A stretch of DNA of 64,000 nucleotides, from positions 2,873,501 through 2,937,500 of the forward strand of contig NZ_CP135439.1 in assembly GCF_032341995.1 (NCBI RefSeq). Reading direction: 5' to 3'. Every line of letters begins with the position of its first letter. The stretch's first letter is position 1. This stretch comes from Domibacillus sp. DTU_2020_1001157_1_SI_ALB_TIR_016 (GTDB lineage Bacteria > Bacillota > Bacilli > Bacillales > Domibacillaceae). The notes under the pieces were generated by a model. It worked only from the letters and a program-made list of their open reading frames with translations. It did not search any database and was not told the origin of the DNA. Both the position numbers and the translations under genes were made by a program. Positions 8,332-20,734 of the stretch are shown here, piece by piece.

Positions 8332-9759
8332 TTATCTTTTTTGAATTTCTTCTACAAGCAGCTTATTGATCGCCTGCGGATTCGCCTGCCCTTTGGACGC
8401 TTTCATAATTTGTCCAACAAGGAAGCCGATCGCTTTTTTCTTGCCTTCTTTAAAGTCGGCAATAGACTGTGGGTTCGCATCTAAAGCGTCGTTTACGAAT
8501 TTTAAAAGCGCTGATTCGTCAGAAATTTGCACAAGGCCTTTTTCTTTTACGATCGCTTCGGCATCGCCGCCGTTTTCAATAATTTCTTTAAACACGGTTT
8601 TAGCGATTTTAGAAGAGATGGTTCCTTCTTCAAGCAATTTAATCATACCCGCAAGGTTCTCTGGTGTCAGCTTTGTTTGAGCCAGTTCTTTGTTCTCTGC
8701 GTTCAAGTACGCCGGCACTTCACCCATCATCCAGTTAGAAGCAAGCTTTGCTGCAGCACCGGCTGCTACCGTTGCTTCAAAGAAATCGGCAATGTCTTTT
8801 GACATCGTCAAAATTTTCGCGTCATGCGCCGGCAGTCCAAGCTCTTCCATGTAACGCTTTTTGCGTGCATCCGGAAGCTCTGGAATTGACGCGCGAACAC
8901 GCTCTTTCCATTCGTCATCAATGTAAACAGGAAGCAGATCCGGTTCCGGGAAATAACGGTAATCATCTGATCCTTCTTTTACACGCATCAAAACGGTTTT
9001 GCCTGTTGATTCATCAAAACGGCGTGTTTCCTGCTCCACTTTTCCGCCTGAAGATACAACTTCCGCCTGGCGTTTTTCTTCATATTCAAGCCCTTTACGC
9101 ACGAAGTTAAAGGAGTTTAAGTTTTTTAATTCTGTTCTTATCCCAAATTCTTCCTGTCCAAATGGACGGATCGAAATGTTTGCGTCACAGCGAAGCGATC
9201 CTTCCTCCATTTTACAGTCGGATACTTCTGTATATTGAATAATCGCTTTTAATTTTTCTAAAAATGCATAGGCTTCTTCGGGCGTGCGAATATCTGGTTC
9301 GGATACAATTTCTACAAGCGGTGTTCCCTGGCGATTATAATCGCAAAGAGAATGCTTGCCGGCATGCGTCAGCTTGCCCGCATCTTCTTCTAAATGAAGA
9401 CGAGTGATGCCGATGCGTTTTGTTTCACCGTTCACTTCGATTTCTACCCATCCGTGTTCGCCGATCGGTTTATCATTTTGTGATATTTGGTATGCTTTCG
9501 GGTTGTCTGGATAGAAATAATTTTTCCGGTCCCAAATGGATTCCTCGGCGATTTCGCAATTGATGGCCATGGCTGCTTTCATTGCGAATTCCACCGCTTT
9601 GTCATTCATCACCGGCAACACGCCTGGATATCCAAGGTCAATCACCGTTGTATTCGTATTTGGCTCCGCGCCGAAATGGGCCGGGGCCGACGAAAAGATT
9701 TTTGAGTTTGTTTTTAATTCAACGTGGACTTCAAGTCCAATCACCGTTTCAAATTGCAC
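8332..9759 (-). CDS. gatB: Asp-tRNA(Asn)/Glu-tRNA(Gln) amidotransferase subunit B
   Basis: 475 residues. GatB binds mischarged Glu-tRNA(Gln) or Asp-tRNA(Asn), phosphorylates the misacylated residue and transfers ammonia supplied by GatA. It starts with GTG ([15 protein letters not shown]) behind AAAGGAGGGG, 15 bases after gatA. The N-terminal cradle domain with the [10 protein letters not shown] segment and the C-terminal YqeY-like helical tail (roughly residues 330-475) are both present. Third gene of gatC-gatA-gatB. Confidence 0.97.
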   Translation of the reverse strand: MQFETVIGLEVHVELKTNSKIFSSAPAHFGAEPNTNTTVIDLGYPGVLPVMNDKAVEFAMKAAMAINCEIAEESIWDRKNYFYPDNPKAYQISQNDKPIGEHGWVEIEVNGETKRIGITRLHLEEDAGKLTHAGKHSLCDYNRQGTPLVEIVSEPDIRTPEEAYAFLEKLKAIIQYTEVSDCKMEEGSLRCDANISIRPFGQEEFGIRTELKNLNSFNFVRKGLEYEEKRQAEVVSSGGKVEQETRRFDESTGKTVLMRVKEGSDDYRYFPEPDLLPVYIDDEWKERVRASIPELPDARKKRYMEELGLPAHDAKILTMSKDIADFFEATVAAGAAAKLASNWMMGEVPAYLNAENKELAQTKLTPENLAGMIKLLEEGTISSKIAKTVFKEIIENGGDAEAIVKEKGLVQISDESALLKFVNDALDANPQSIADFKEGKKKAIGFLVGQIMKASKGQANPQAINKLLVEEIQKR

Positions 9760-9774
9760 AGGTGGTCCCCTCCT

Positions 9775-11223
9775 TTACAGCTTCGGCTTTTCTTTATGGA
9801 AATCAGTTGCCTGCTCGTACGCATGCGCAACACGGTATACGTTCTTTTCATCGAAATGGCGTCCAATAATCTGCAGGCCAAGCGGCAGCCCGTTTTCTGC
9901 GAATCCGCATGGAACGGAAATACCCGGTACGCCAGCAAGGTTTACTGGAATCGTTAAAATGTCATTTGCGTACATTGTTAACGGATCGTCGATAATTTCG
10001 CCGATTTTAAACGCCGGTGTTGGTGTTGTAGGGCCGATGATCACGTCATAGCTTGCGAACACATCTTCAAAGTCTTTTTTAATCAGTGTGCGCACTTGCT
10101 GCGCTTTTTTATAATACGCGTCGTAGTAGCCTGAGCTTAGCGCAAACGTACCAAGCATAATCCGGCGTTTTACTTCGTCGCCGAAGCCTTCTGCACGTGT
10201 TTTTTTGTATAAATCGATTAAGTTTTCTGCGCCTTCTGCACGGTAGCCGTAGCGGATACCGTCAAAACGGGCCAGGTTGGATGACGCTTCAGATGACGCG
10301 AGCAGGTAGTACGTAGCCACGCCGTATTTTGAATGCGGAAGAGATACTTCTTCCCACGTAGCACCAAGCCCTTCCAATACTTTCAGCGCCGCAAGAACAG
10401 ACTGTCTTACTTCTTCTGAAACACCTTCTCCAAGGTATTCTTTCGGTACAGCAATGCGCAAGCCTTTAATGTCGCCTGTCAATCCGGCAGCAAAGCTTTC
10501 AGCCGGCACATTCGCCGAAGTAGAATCGTACGGATCAACCCCGACAATCGCTTCTAAAAGATGCGCATTGTCTTCTACGTTGCGTGTAATAGGCCCAATC
10601 TGGTCAAGAGACGATGCAAAAGCAATCAAGCCAAAGCGGGATACGCGTCCGTATGTAGGTTTCATGCCGACTACGCCGCAGAAAGAAGCCGGCTGGCGAA
10701 TCGATCCGCCTGTATCTGAGCCAAGTGAAAACGGTACTTCGCCTGCTGCAACAGCCGCAGCAGAGCCGCCTGATGAACCGCCTGGCACGTGAGCTAAATT
10801 CCATGGGTTACGTGTTTTTTGGAAGCTTGAGTTTTCCGTTGATGAGCCCATCGCAAATTCGTCCATGTTTAACTTGCCGACTGTAATTGTTCCGGCTTCA
10901 CGAAGCTTATTTACCACGGTTGCATCATAAATCGGGTCAAAGTTGTGAAGGATTTGGCTGGCAGCAGTCGTGCGGAGTCCTTTTGTAACGATATTATCTT
11001 TTATGCCAATCGGAATCCCTGATAAAATACCGGTTTTCCCTGCACCTTGTGCTTCTTCCGCCTGCTTGCGGGCACGCTCTTCATCTAATGCAAGAAATGC
11101 TTTTACATCTCCGTCTACAGCGGCGATGCGTTTGAATGATTCATCCACAAGATCCGGAATCGATACTTCTTTTTTGTCGATCATCGATTGAATCTCGGTT
11201 AATTTGTGATCAAATAATGACAC
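9775..11223 (-). CDS. gatA: Asp-tRNA(Asn)/Glu-tRNA(Gln) amidotransferase subunit A
   Basis: 482 residues, amidase-signature glutaminase that frees ammonia from glutamine for the GatB site. The Ser-cisSer-Lys triad is visible: K75 (PIGIKDN), S150 (PGGSSGGSA) and S174 ([11 protein letters not shown]). It starts with GTG behind AAGGAGGAG, between gatC and gatB, 13 bases from gatC. Confidence 0.97.
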   Translation of the reverse strand: MSLFDHKLTEIQSMIDKKEVSIPDLVDESFKRIAAVDGDVKAFLALDEERARKQAEEAQGAGKTGILSGIPIGIKDNIVTKGLRTTAASQILHNFDPIYDATVVNKLREAGTITVGKLNMDEFAMGSSTENSSFQKTRNPWNLAHVPGGSSGGSAAAVAAGEVPFSLGSDTGGSIRQPASFCGVVGMKPTYGRVSRFGLIAFASSLDQIGPITRNVEDNAHLLEAIVGVDPYDSTSANVPAESFAAGLTGDIKGLRIAVPKEYLGEGVSEEVRQSVLAALKVLEGLGATWEEVSLPHSKYGVATYYLLASSEASSNLARFDGIRYGYRAEGAENLIDLYKKTRAEGFGDEVKRRIMLGTFALSSGYYDAYYKKAQQVRTLIKKDFEDVFASYDVIIGPTTPTPAFKIGEIIDDPLTMYANDILTIPVNLAGVPGISVPCGFAENGLPLGLQIIGRHFDEKNVYRVAHAYEQATDFHKEKPKL

Positions 11224-11235
11224 GGTCTCTCCTCC

Positions 11236-11526
11236 TTACTCGATAATGGACGGAACTCGAATTTGGCCGTCCTGCTGATCCGGTGCATTTTTCAATACTT
11301 CTTCCCGGTCTAGTCCTGGTGCCGATTCGTCTTTCCGCAATACATTCTTCATATTTAAAACGTGTGATGTCGGCTGCACGTTTGATGTATCCAGTTCATT
11401 CAGCTGCTCGGCAAATGTAATGATCGCATCGAGCTGTTCTGTAAATGTATGCACTTCTTCGTCCGTAACCGCAAGGCGCGCCAAATGGGCCACGTGCCGG
11501 ACTTGTTCTTCTGAAATTCGCGTCAA
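11236..11526 (-). CDS. gatC: Asp-tRNA(Asn)/Glu-tRNA(Gln) amidotransferase subunit C
   Basis: 96 residues, the belt subunit that stabilises GatA on GatB. It starts at a TTG behind GGAGGTGG, giving [18 protein letters not shown], the canonical GatC N-terminus. First gene of the gatCAB operon. Confidence 0.95.
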   Translation of the reverse strand: MTRISEEQVRHVAHLARLAVTDEEVHTFTEQLDAIITFAEQLNELDTSNVQPTSHVLNMKNVLRKDESAPGLDREEVLKNAPDQQDGQIRVPSIIE

Positions 11527-11612
11527 TGGAATCCACCTCCGTAAAAAATTTGTACGCTAATAATTGCACAAAGTCTATTTTACCATGATTTCAGCCCGCG
11601 TGAACAAAAAGA

Positions 11613-11645
11613 AGAACCGCCCTCCAAAATGAAGGCGGTTCTTAT
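11613..11645 (-). terminator. Terminator of aceA
   Basis: AAGAACCGCC / GGCGGTTCTT imperfect hairpin with T-rich minus-strand tail (TTCTTCTTTTTG), 50 bases past the aceA stop. Confidence 0.75.
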
Positions 11646-11693
11646 CTATTTTACATCCCCCAATGCAAGACAAATCCCTTTGTTCGTGGCTGA

Positions 11694-12983
11694 TCAGTTT
11701 GTTTGAAATTGTTCTTCTTCTGTTGACCCTTTCAATGCTGTTGTAGAAGACTGGCCTCCCGTTACCGTCATCGACACGGCATCAAAATAGCCAGTCCCTA
11801 CTTCACGCTGGTGCCGGGTCGCTGTGTATCCATCTTTTTCCGCTGCAAACTCCGCCTGCTGAAGTTCCGAGTAAGCACTCATTCCTCGGTCTTTATATCC
11901 GTTTGCAAGCTGGAACATGCTGTAATTCAACGTATGGAAGCCGGCAAGTGTAACAAACTGGAATTTGTAACCCATTTTCCCAAGTTCCATTTGGTATTTC
12001 TCAATGGTTTCATCATCGAGTTTCGCTTTCCAGTTAAAGGAAGGCGAGCAGTTGTACGCAAGCAATTTGTCCGGGAATTTTTCATGAATGGCATCCGCAA
12101 AGCGCTGTGCATCCTCCAGATTCGGTTCGGATGTTTCGCACCAGATCATATCTGCATATGGCGCATAGGCAAGACCGCGTGCAATGGCTTGATCAAGGCC
12201 CGCTTTCGTCTGGAAAAAGCCTTCAGATGTGCGTTCACCTGTAATAAACGGAGCATCAGCCGGATCGATGTCACTGGTGATCAGGTCCGCTGCATCTGCA
12301 TCTGTACGTGCGATTAAAACCGTTGGCGTCCCCATTACATCTGCTGCAAGGCGTGCCGCAATTAAGTTTCGTACAGCCGTTTGTGTCGGCAGGAGTACTT
12401 TCCCCCCCAGATGCCCGCATTTTTTCTCTGAAGAAAGCTGATCCTCAAAGTGGACACCTGCTGCACCCGCTTCAATCATCCCTTTCATCAATTCAAATAC
12501 ATTAAGCTGTCCCCCAAAGCCAGCTTCAGCATCGGCTACAATTGGAGCGAAATAATCAGTGGAATGATTACCTTCCATATGCGCGATCTGGTCAGCACGC
12601 TGAAGCGCCTGGTTGATTCGCTTTACAACATTTGGCACGCTGTTTGCCGGATACAAGCTTTGATCGGGATACATATGGCCTGAAAGATTGGCATCGGCAG
12701 CGACTTGCCAGCCGCTTAAATAAATCGCTTTCAAACCTGCTTTTACCTGCTGTACAGCCTGGTTTCCCGTCAGGGCACCGAGTGCATTCACGAAGCCTTC
12801 TCCTGTTACCAGACTCCATAGTTTGTCAGCGCCGCGCTGAGCCAATGTATGCTCGATATCGATGGAGCCGCGAAGCTTGATCACTTCTTCTGCCGAATAA
12901 GGCCGTTTAATCCCTTTCCATCTAGCATCGTTTTCCCATGATTGTTGAAGCTGATTCACCCGTGCTTGATCCGTATTCCCCAT
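11694..12983 (-). CDS. aceA: Isocitrate lyase AceA
   Basis: 429 residues. It cleaves isocitrate to glyoxylate and succinate, the first step of the glyoxylate bypass for growth on acetate or fatty acids. The catalytic loop KKCGHLGGK is present with Cys189. The length matches short bacterial ICL-1 enzymes. No malate synthase gene is adjacent, and the gene appears monocistronic. B. subtilis 168 lacks this enzyme, so it marks a lineage difference. Confidence 0.96.
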   Translation of the reverse strand: MGNTDQARVNQLQQSWENDARWKGIKRPYSAEEVIKLRGSIDIEHTLAQRGADKLWSLVTGEGFVNALGALTGNQAVQQVKAGLKAIYLSGWQVAADANLSGHMYPDQSLYPANSVPNVVKRINQALQRADQIAHMEGNHSTDYFAPIVADAEAGFGGQLNVFELMKGMIEAGAAGVHFEDQLSSEKKCGHLGGKVLLPTQTAVRNLIAARLAADVMGTPTVLIARTDADAADLITSDIDPADAPFITGERTSEGFFQTKAGLDQAIARGLAYAPYADMIWCETSEPNLEDAQRFADAIHEKFPDKLLAYNCSPSFNWKAKLDDETIEKYQMELGKMGYKFQFVTLAGFHTLNYSMFQLANGYKDRGMSAYSELQQAEFAAEKDGYTATRHQREVGTGYFDAVSMTVTGGQSSTTALKGSTEEEQFQTN

Positions 12984-13031
12984 TTTAAAACATCCCCTTT
13001 GTTATAAAACAGATTGTTTATTACAATTTGT

Positions 13032-13060
13032 ATTATATAACAGTATACTTTGCTTGCCAA
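13032..13060 (-). promoter_or_regulatory. Sigma-A promoter of aceA
   Basis: On the minus strand TTGGCA (13055-13060), a 17-base spacer and a perfect TATAAT (13032-13037). Immediately downstream is an ATTGT-n5-ACAAT inverted repeat that could be an operator. Confidence 0.6.
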
Positions 13061-13088
13061 CCCATTTTTTAAAAAATTCAAAAAAATA

Positions 13089-13120
13089 AAGCCGGAAGAA
13101 TAAATTCTTCCGGCTTTTCA
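13089..13120 (-). terminator. Terminator of the ZIP transporter gene
   Basis: GCCGGAAGAA / TTCTTCCGGC stem with loop TAAA, followed on the minus strand by TTTATTTTTTTG. Confidence 0.85.
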
Positions 13121-13122
13121 TT

Positions 13123-13932
13123 TTATAAAAGAAGCAATAAACTGAGCGCCATAACAGCCATCCCGGAGACAATCCCGTAAATGGCGAGATGTGTCTGGTC
13201 GTACTTTTGGGCAGCCGGGAGCAGTTCATCAAGTGAAATAAACACCATAATGCCGGCAACACCAGCGAAAATCATGCCAAACATCGTATCTGTTAAATAA
13301 GGCATTAAAACGATCCAGGCTACAAGCGCTCCTACCGGCTCTGAAAGGCCCGACAAAAAGGACCATTTAAATGCTTTTTTACGGCTTCCTGTCGCAAAAT
13401 ACAGAGGTACAGCCACTGCAATGCCTTCTGGAATATTATGAATGGCAACTGCTACTGCAATCGCGATACCGAGAGCTGGATCCTGAATGGCCGATGCAAA
13501 AGTTGCAATGCCCTCCGGAAAATTGTGAATGGCAATGGCGATCGCAGTGAAAACCCCCATTTTTTTGAGCTTGGCGTATTCATCCCGCTCCGGCTCTTTA
13601 TGAAATTCTTCTACTGTTTTCGTTTCGTGCGGATTTTCGGTTGACGGAATAAACTTGTCGATCACAGCGATCACAGCAATGCCGGCAAAAAAGCCGATGA
13701 CGGTCAGCCAATAGCCCGTTTTCTCCCCGTGCTCTAAAACAAGCGCATCCTTCGCTTTTACAAAAATTTCGATCATCGAGACGTAAATCATCACACCCGC
13801 TGAAAAACCAAGCGCCCAGGCGAGAAACTTTGTGTTTGTACGTGAGGTGAAAAATGCCAGCGCACTGCCGATACCTGTTGCAAGACCAGCGAATAATGTT
13901 AAACCGATTGCCAGCAGTACATTCTCATCCAT
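13123..13932 (-). CDS. ZIP family divalent metal transporter
   Basis: 269 residues with about eight membrane segments, similar to ZupT. The paired metal-site motifs H136-N-F-P-E-G and H165-N-I-P-E-G sit in TM4 and TM5. It imports zinc or other divalent cations such as Fe or Mn; the ion cannot be decided here. The ATG at 13930-13932 follows GGAGGAGGG; a longer frame upstream lacks a ribosome site. Single gene with its own terminator. Confidence 0.88.
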   Translation of the reverse strand: MDENVLLAIGLTLFAGLATGIGSALAFFTSRTNTKFLAWALGFSAGVMIYVSMIEIFVKAKDALVLEHGEKTGYWLTVIGFFAGIAVIAVIDKFIPSTENPHETKTVEEFHKEPERDEYAKLKKMGVFTAIAIAIHNFPEGIATFASAIQDPALGIAIAVAVAIHNIPEGIAVAVPLYFATGSRKKAFKWSFLSGLSEPVGALVAWIVLMPYLTDTMFGMIFAGVAGIMVFISLDELLPAAQKYDQTHLAIYGIVSGMAVMALSLLLLL

Positions 13933-14004
13933 ATGCGCCCTCCTCCATCTTTTTTTATTAGTGTATGCCATGTGTTGCTTATGCGCAACTTTTTTTGTTG
14001 AGGC

Positions 14005-14048
14005 AAATAAAAAAACCTGATCTCATCCAGCTGGATGAAATCAGGTTC
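14005..14048 (-). terminator. Terminator of camS
   Basis: AACCTGAT / ATCAGGTT and inner CATCC/GGATG arms form an interrupted hairpin with a T-run on the minus strand just past the camS stop. Confidence 0.75.
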
Positions 14049-14052
14049 TTCC

Positions 14053-15222
14053 TTATTCGTAAATATGAACATACGGTTCTTTCGCGTTTGCTTCCTTCAC
14101 AATAAGCGCTTCCGGGCCGCCTGTTGACGTAATACTTACTTCAACCGGAATGTATGCCGGAAAATGCTCCATCACAAGGCCGGTTACATACTGCGAAAAG
14201 CCAATCGCTTCCGCTTTTCCGTAAAACTGAATTGGAATCTCAATTTTCAAGCTTGTCAGTTCTTCCCCGCTGTAAAGTCCACGCCCAATTACACCGTTTG
14301 TGCCATCAAAATAAGATTCAATATCCTGCTTAAAGTTAGCGAAATACGTAGAGTCTTCCCGGTGGTCTTCTTCTGCAGAGCCGGATGGGAACAATACGTA
14401 TTTTTCATTGATCGCTTTCCAGTCGGATGTATCCGCATCACCTGAATCAAGATGGGTATAAGCAATAAAATTCCCTGCTGTTACCGAGTTTTGCGGCGCC
14501 TGCTTAAATAAAGCAATTGTGATTGGAATGTTTTTTGTTTTGTCCATCGCACGGAGGCGCGAAGCTACTTCCGCAGCAATTTTCTTGCCTTCTCTTTCAA
14601 CCGTTTCGTCATCCATTTTAAATTCGTACTGTGCGCCGTATTCTTCCTTTTGATAATAATGAACGGAATTAAGCGCAAGCCCGATCACCATACCGTCGAG
14701 CTGCAAAGAGTTATCCTCTTTTTTCGTTAAATAGTCCTGCTCCATAATATGAGCCAAGTAAATCGGTGCTCTTTCGTTTCTTTCATCAACGGACCCTTCC
14801 CCTGTATCTATTGGATTCAGCCCAAGATTCTCTTTTGCTGTCAGCTCGTTTTCTTTCAACTGTGCATCTGTATACTTTCTGCTCAGCCAGGACCGGATCA
14901 CATCTTCATCCAGCACCTGTCCTTCCTGAAAGAAAAATTGCTCTGGGGAAAAATTCTCCTGTGCAATCCGCATTAAGCCCGTTTCAAATTCAGCAATATC
15001 ATAGCGTGTGTTTAAATTGGAAACGACAAGGCCACGCGCTTTGCCCGGTTCAAACGGTACAATCGTGCGGTAATAACTGTCCGAGATTTGGTAGGTTGGA
15101 ATAACAGATGTTTTTTCCTCTCCATCTCCCTGTGTTACTTCATCATTGTTTTGCAGCGCCGGCGCGCATCCACCCATAAGCAGCATGGCGGATACTGCCG
15201 CCAGGACCCATTTCTTTTTCAA
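14053..15222 (-). CDS. camS: CamS family lipoprotein (sex pheromone precursor-like)
   Basis: About 389 residues, with an N-terminal lipoprotein signal (KKKWVLAAVSAMLLMGGC) whose lipobox LMGGC anchors the protein outside the membrane. Homologues (YerH in B. subtilis) are always found behind ligA; in staphylococci and enterococci the signal peptide yields a plasmid pheromone, but the mature protein's role is unclear. I favour the TTG at 15220-15222, six bases behind AGAGGTGG; a GTG at 15231 would overlap that site. Last gene of pcrB-pcrA-ligA-camS. Confidence 0.88.
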   Translation of the reverse strand: MKKKWVLAAVSAMLLMGGCAPALQNNDEVTQGDGEEKTSVIPTYQISDSYYRTIVPFEPGKARGLVVSNLNTRYDIAEFETGLMRIAQENFSPEQFFFQEGQVLDEDVIRSWLSRKYTDAQLKENELTAKENLGLNPIDTGEGSVDERNERAPIYLAHIMEQDYLTKKEDNSLQLDGMVIGLALNSVHYYQKEEYGAQYEFKMDDETVEREGKKIAAEVASRLRAMDKTKNIPITIALFKQAPQNSVTAGNFIAYTHLDSGDADTSDWKAINEKYVLFPSGSAEEDHREDSTYFANFKQDIESYFDGTNGVIGRGLYSGEELTSLKIEIPIQFYGKAEAIGFSQYVTGLVMEHFPAYIPVEVSITSTGGPEALIVKEANAKEPYVHIYE

Positions 15223-15234
15223 AAAAGCCACCTC

Positions 15235-17271
<2,037 letters not shown>

Positions 17272-17339
17272 TCACGTGGGTTACAAAGGCGCTGCCGCAG
17301 GACGCGGCGTGTACGGCCTTCGATTCTTTAAATCGGTTT

Positions 17340-19532
17340 TTATATCTTTTCAATCGGTGCGAATTGTGCAAGAAGCCGCTTAATGCCGGTTGGACTCGGA
17401 AACGCAATGTCCAGCTCTGTGCTGTCGCCGTTTCCTTTTACCGCCACAACGGTTCCTGTTCCCCATTTTTTATGCGCCGCTTTATCGCCAACCCTCCACT
17501 CCAGCCCTGCCGCCGCACTCGTTTGCGGGCGTGTTACAGCCGGACGTGTTTTTTGGCCAAACGGCATCGCTTTTCGCGGCTGTCGTTTCGGATTCTCTGA
17601 TTCAAGCAGATCCTCTGGAATTTCGCTGATAAAGCGCGACACAGGATTCATGTTTGTTTTTCCGTATAGTGTCCGCATCTCTGCATTGGTCATATACAGC
17701 TCTTCTTCCGCACGGGTAATCCCGACATACGCAAGACGGCGTTCTTCTTCCATTTCTTCATCATCCATAAGCGAGCGGCTGTGAGGAAAGACGCCTTCTT
17801 CCAGTCCAATCAGGAATACAACGGGGAATTCAAGCCCTTTAGCGGAATGAAGCGTCATAAGAACGACGGATTCTGCCGGCCCTTCTTCTTTGCCGAGCTG
17901 GTCGATATCCGCAACAAGCGCCAGATCTGTTAAAAAAGCAATAAGCGTTTTGTCTTCGTTTGATTCTTCAAAAGACTTTGTGACAGATAAAAACTCTTCG
18001 ATATTTTCGATCCGTGTCTGCGCTTCAATTGTTTTTTCCGCTGCAAGCATGTCCACGTACCCGGTCCGGTCAATCACTTCTTCTACAAGCTCGGAGACAG
18101 ATAAGTATTCCTGCTGCTGCGTATAAGCATGAATCAGATCACGAAAATCAGCTGCTGCATTCGCCGCTTTACCGCTTAAACCAATAAAATCGACTTCTGC
18201 AAGAGCCCTAAACATGGAAATGTCGTTCTCCTGCGCGTAGCGGGCAATTTTATCAAGTGACGTGGAACCAAGGCCCCTCTTCGGCACATTAATGACACGC
18301 GACAAGCTGATATCATCATCCGGATTTGCAATCAAGCGCAAATACGCGAGCAGGTCTTTAATTTCCTTCCGATCATAGAATTTAATACCGCCGACGATCG
18401 TATAGTCAATGTTTGACTTCATCAGTGTTTCCTCAATCAAACGCGACTGGGCATTTGTGCGGTACAAAACAGCAAAATCAGACGGCTTTCTTCCCGTGGC
18501 GGAAAGCTCTTTTATTTTACCGGCCACAAATTCAGCTTCTGTCCGTTCGCTGTCAGCCCGGAAATAAGCGATTTTTTTCCCATCCACATTTTCAGTCCAA
18601 AGCTTTTTCGGCTTTCGGTTGGAATTGTTTTCAATCACTTCATTCGCTGCCTGTAGAATCCGTCCTGTTGACCGGTAGTTTTGTTCAAGAATAATCGCTT
18701 TTGCATGCGGATAATCTTTTTCGAAAGATAAAATATTCGCAATATCCGCACCGCGCCAGCGATAAATGCTCTGATCACTGTCGCCGACTACGCACAAATT
18801 TTGAAAACGGCTCGCCAGCTGCTTCACAAGGGTGTACTGCGATTTATTCGTATCCTGATACTCATCCACGTGAATATACTGAAATTTGCGCTGATAAAAC
18901 TCCAATACTTCCGGCACCCGCTCAAACAGGCGGATCGTCAGCATAATCAAATCGTCAAAATCAAGCGCATTGTTTTTCTTTAAGCGCTTTTCATATTCCG
19001 TGTACACATCAGACGTGACTTTATCCATATAGCCGCCCTGCTGGCGCGCAAACGCCGCCGCATCCACTAAAATGTTTTTAGACGAGCTGATCGCGCCAAG
19101 CAGCGCCCGCGGATCAAACTTTTTTGGATCAATGTTTAAATCTTTTAAAATGCTTTTAATGACCGAAAGCTGATCTGCTGTATCTAAAATTGTAAAATTC
19201 CGGCTGTAGCCAATCCGGTCAATATCCCGGCGTAAAATACGCACACACATGGAGTGGAATGTCGACATCCAGATTTCTTCAGCTGCACCGCCGAGCAGTG
19301 CACCAATTCGGTCTTTCATTTCGCGCGCCGCTTTATTGGTAAACGTAAGCGCCAAAATGTTATAGGGATTGATTTCTTTTTCAACAATTAAATAGGCAAT
19401 CCGGTGTGTCAGCACCCGGGTTTTGCCTGAGCCCGCTCCAGCCATAATCAGGAGCGGCCCTTCTGTTGTTTTAACGGCTTCCTGCTGCTGCGGATTCAAG
19501 CCATTTAATAATCGATCTGTTAAAAATTGCAT
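17340..19532 (-). CDS. pcrA: ATP-dependent DNA helicase PcrA (UvrD/Rep)
   Basis: 730 residues, superfamily 1A 3'-5' helicase acting in repair, replication restart and RecA removal. Walker A GAGSGKT is at residues 32-38, and DEYQD (Walker B), [10 protein letters not shown] and the GITRAEEEL motif follow. A flexible linker (about 650-690) precedes the C-terminal Tudor-like RNA polymerase-binding region ([18 protein letters not shown]). Between pcrB and ligA, as in Bacillus. Confidence 0.97.
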   Translation of the reverse strand: MQFLTDRLLNGLNPQQQEAVKTTEGPLLIMAGAGSGKTRVLTHRIAYLIVEKEINPYNILALTFTNKAAREMKDRIGALLGGAAEEIWMSTFHSMCVRILRRDIDRIGYSRNFTILDTADQLSVIKSILKDLNIDPKKFDPRALLGAISSSKNILVDAAAFARQQGGYMDKVTSDVYTEYEKRLKKNNALDFDDLIMLTIRLFERVPEVLEFYQRKFQYIHVDEYQDTNKSQYTLVKQLASRFQNLCVVGDSDQSIYRWRGADIANILSFEKDYPHAKAIILEQNYRSTGRILQAANEVIENNSNRKPKKLWTENVDGKKIAYFRADSERTEAEFVAGKIKELSATGRKPSDFAVLYRTNAQSRLIEETLMKSNIDYTIVGGIKFYDRKEIKDLLAYLRLIANPDDDISLSRVINVPKRGLGSTSLDKIARYAQENDISMFRALAEVDFIGLSGKAANAAADFRDLIHAYTQQQEYLSVSELVEEVIDRTGYVDMLAAEKTIEAQTRIENIEEFLSVTKSFEESNEDKTLIAFLTDLALVADIDQLGKEEGPAESVVLMTLHSAKGLEFPVVFLIGLEEGVFPHSRSLMDDEEMEEERRLAYVGITRAEEELYMTNAEMRTLYGKTNMNPVSRFISEIPEDLLESENPKRQPRKAMPFGQKTRPAVTRPQTSAAAGLEWRVGDKAAHKKWGTGTVVAVKGNGDSTELDIAFPSPTGIKRLLAQFAPIEKI

Positions 19533-19572
19533 CCTGCCACCACCATTTAGAACGTTTGTTCTTTATTATACA

Positions 19573-20265
19573 CTATTTTTGAACCGCCGTGACGGTTTTT
19601 AATGCTTCTTCCGGCTTTTCATAAACCGCATTTCCGACAACGACTACATCCGCATACTGCCCGATTTCTTTTGCCTGCCGGGCTGTTTGAATACCGCCTC
19701 CGTAGAAAAACACGGTTTCGGTTTCTTTTAACACTTCGGCTGCTTGCTGCACGGCTTCAACATCACCATACGTGCCGCTGTATTCCAAATAAAAAACAGG
19801 CAGCTTCCATAAGTGGCCGGCCAGACGTGCATATGCAATGATATCCTCCGTATCCGGCTTCTCGGAAACACCAGTCAGTTTCGCTGCCTTGCAATCAGGG
19901 TTCGCAATACAATAGCCCTCTACAATTAATTCACCCGGGTCCATTAAATCGCCGTATTCTTTCATCGCTTCCACGTGCAGTCCGGTAATCCATTCGGCCT
20001 GGCTCGTATTTAAAACGGTTGGAATCAAATACAAATCAAAGCCCGGCGTTACGATTTCAAGTGACGATACTTCCAGTACGCACGGAAGCGGAAAGCGGCG
20101 CACCCGTACCATTAAGTCCAGTACATTATCCAGCGTAACGCCATCTGAACCGCCTACTACAATAGCATCCGTTCCAGATTCGCATACACGTTCGAGCAAT
20201 TCATCATCTATCGGTTTATTCGGATCTAATTTAAACACATGCCGCCATTCGCGAACATCATACAT
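19573..20265 (-). CDS. pcrB: Heptaprenylglyceryl phosphate synthase PcrB
   Basis: 230 residues, TIM-barrel prenyltransferase that joins heptaprenyl diphosphate to sn-glycerol-1-phosphate, giving an archaeal-type ether lipid in Firmicutes. Phosphate-site motifs VVGGSDGV and YGGGIQTARQA are visible. I choose the ATG at 20263-20265 (MYDVREWRHVF), eight bases behind GGAGG; the ATG at 20280 overlaps the ribosome site. Confidence 0.94.
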   Translation of the reverse strand: MYDVREWRHVFKLDPNKPIDDELLERVCESGTDAIVVGGSDGVTLDNVLDLMVRVRRFPLPCVLEVSSLEIVTPGFDLYLIPTVLNTSQAEWITGLHVEAMKEYGDLMDPGELIVEGYCIANPDCKAAKLTGVSEKPDTEDIIAYARLAGHLWKLPVFYLEYSGTYGDVEAVQQAAEVLKETETVFFYGGGIQTARQAKEIGQYADVVVVGNAVYEKPEEALKTVTAVQK

Positions 20266-20300
20266 GTGCACTGCCTCCATTCATTCAACTACAACTTCGT

Positions 20301-20309
20301 ATTATATCA
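20301..20309 (-). promoter_or_regulatory. Extended -10 promoter of the pcrB operon
   Basis: TGATATAAT on the minus strand, an extended -10 (TGnTATAAT), 36 bases before pcrB. No strong -35 is seen, as allowed for extended -10 promoters. Confidence 0.55.
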
Positions 20310-20335
20310 TGAAACAGCGCCCGCTTCATTCGTTC

Positions 20336-20352
20336 AACGAAACGGTTTCGTT
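20336..20352. promoter_or_regulatory. 17-bp palindrome upstream of pcrB promoter
   Basis: AACGAAACGGTTTCGTT, an 8-bp perfect inverted repeat around one central base, about 30 bases upstream of the -10. It looks like a dimeric repressor or activator site; the cognate regulator is unknown. Confidence 0.45.
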
Positions 20353-20400
20353 TTGCTTCCTTAATTTATACTCTTTAAAAAAAGCCTTCTCTGTATACAG

Positions 20401-20433
20401 AAAAAAGCAGCTCTTAAAAGAGCTGCTTTTTTG
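20401..20433 (-). terminator. Terminator of yerC
   Basis: AAAAAGCAGCTCTT / AAGAGCTGCTTTTT stem just past the yerC stop; long A and T runs flank it on both strands. Confidence 0.9.
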
Positions 20434-20435
20434 TT

Positions 20436-20732
20436 TTATTCTTTATCATATACGCGCTTCAATACGAATTCATAGCCGTCATTTCCATAGTTTAAGCATC
20501 GTTTCACACGGGAAATAGTAGCGGTTGATGCACCGGTTTCCGTTTCAATTTTATGATAGGTTTTGCCTTCTTGAAGCATCCTTGCTACTTCAAGACGCTG
20601 GGCCAGTGACTGGATTTCATTTACTGTGCACAGATCATCGAAAAATCGATAGCATTCTTCCAGATCCTTCAGCGAGAGGACAGCTTGAAACAGCTGGTCC
20701 AGCTCCCTCCCCCGCAACTTATCTATCTGCAT
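20436..20732 (-). CDS. yerC: YerC/TrpR-like DNA-binding protein
   Basis: 98 residues, helix-turn-helix of the TrpR/YerC family (segment IETETGASTATISRVKRCL near 65-83). Homologues are conserved beside pcrB/pcrA in Bacilli; the regulated target is not established. I take the ATG at 20730-20732; the TTG at 20738 would extend into the yerB stop. It starts three bases after the yerB stop, so the two are probably cotranscribed. Confidence 0.88.
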   Translation of the reverse strand: MQIDKLRGRELDQLFQAVLSLKDLEECYRFFDDLCTVNEIQSLAQRLEVARMLQEGKTYHKIETETGASTATISRVKRCLNYGNDGYEFVLKRVYDKE

Positions 20733-20734
20733 AA

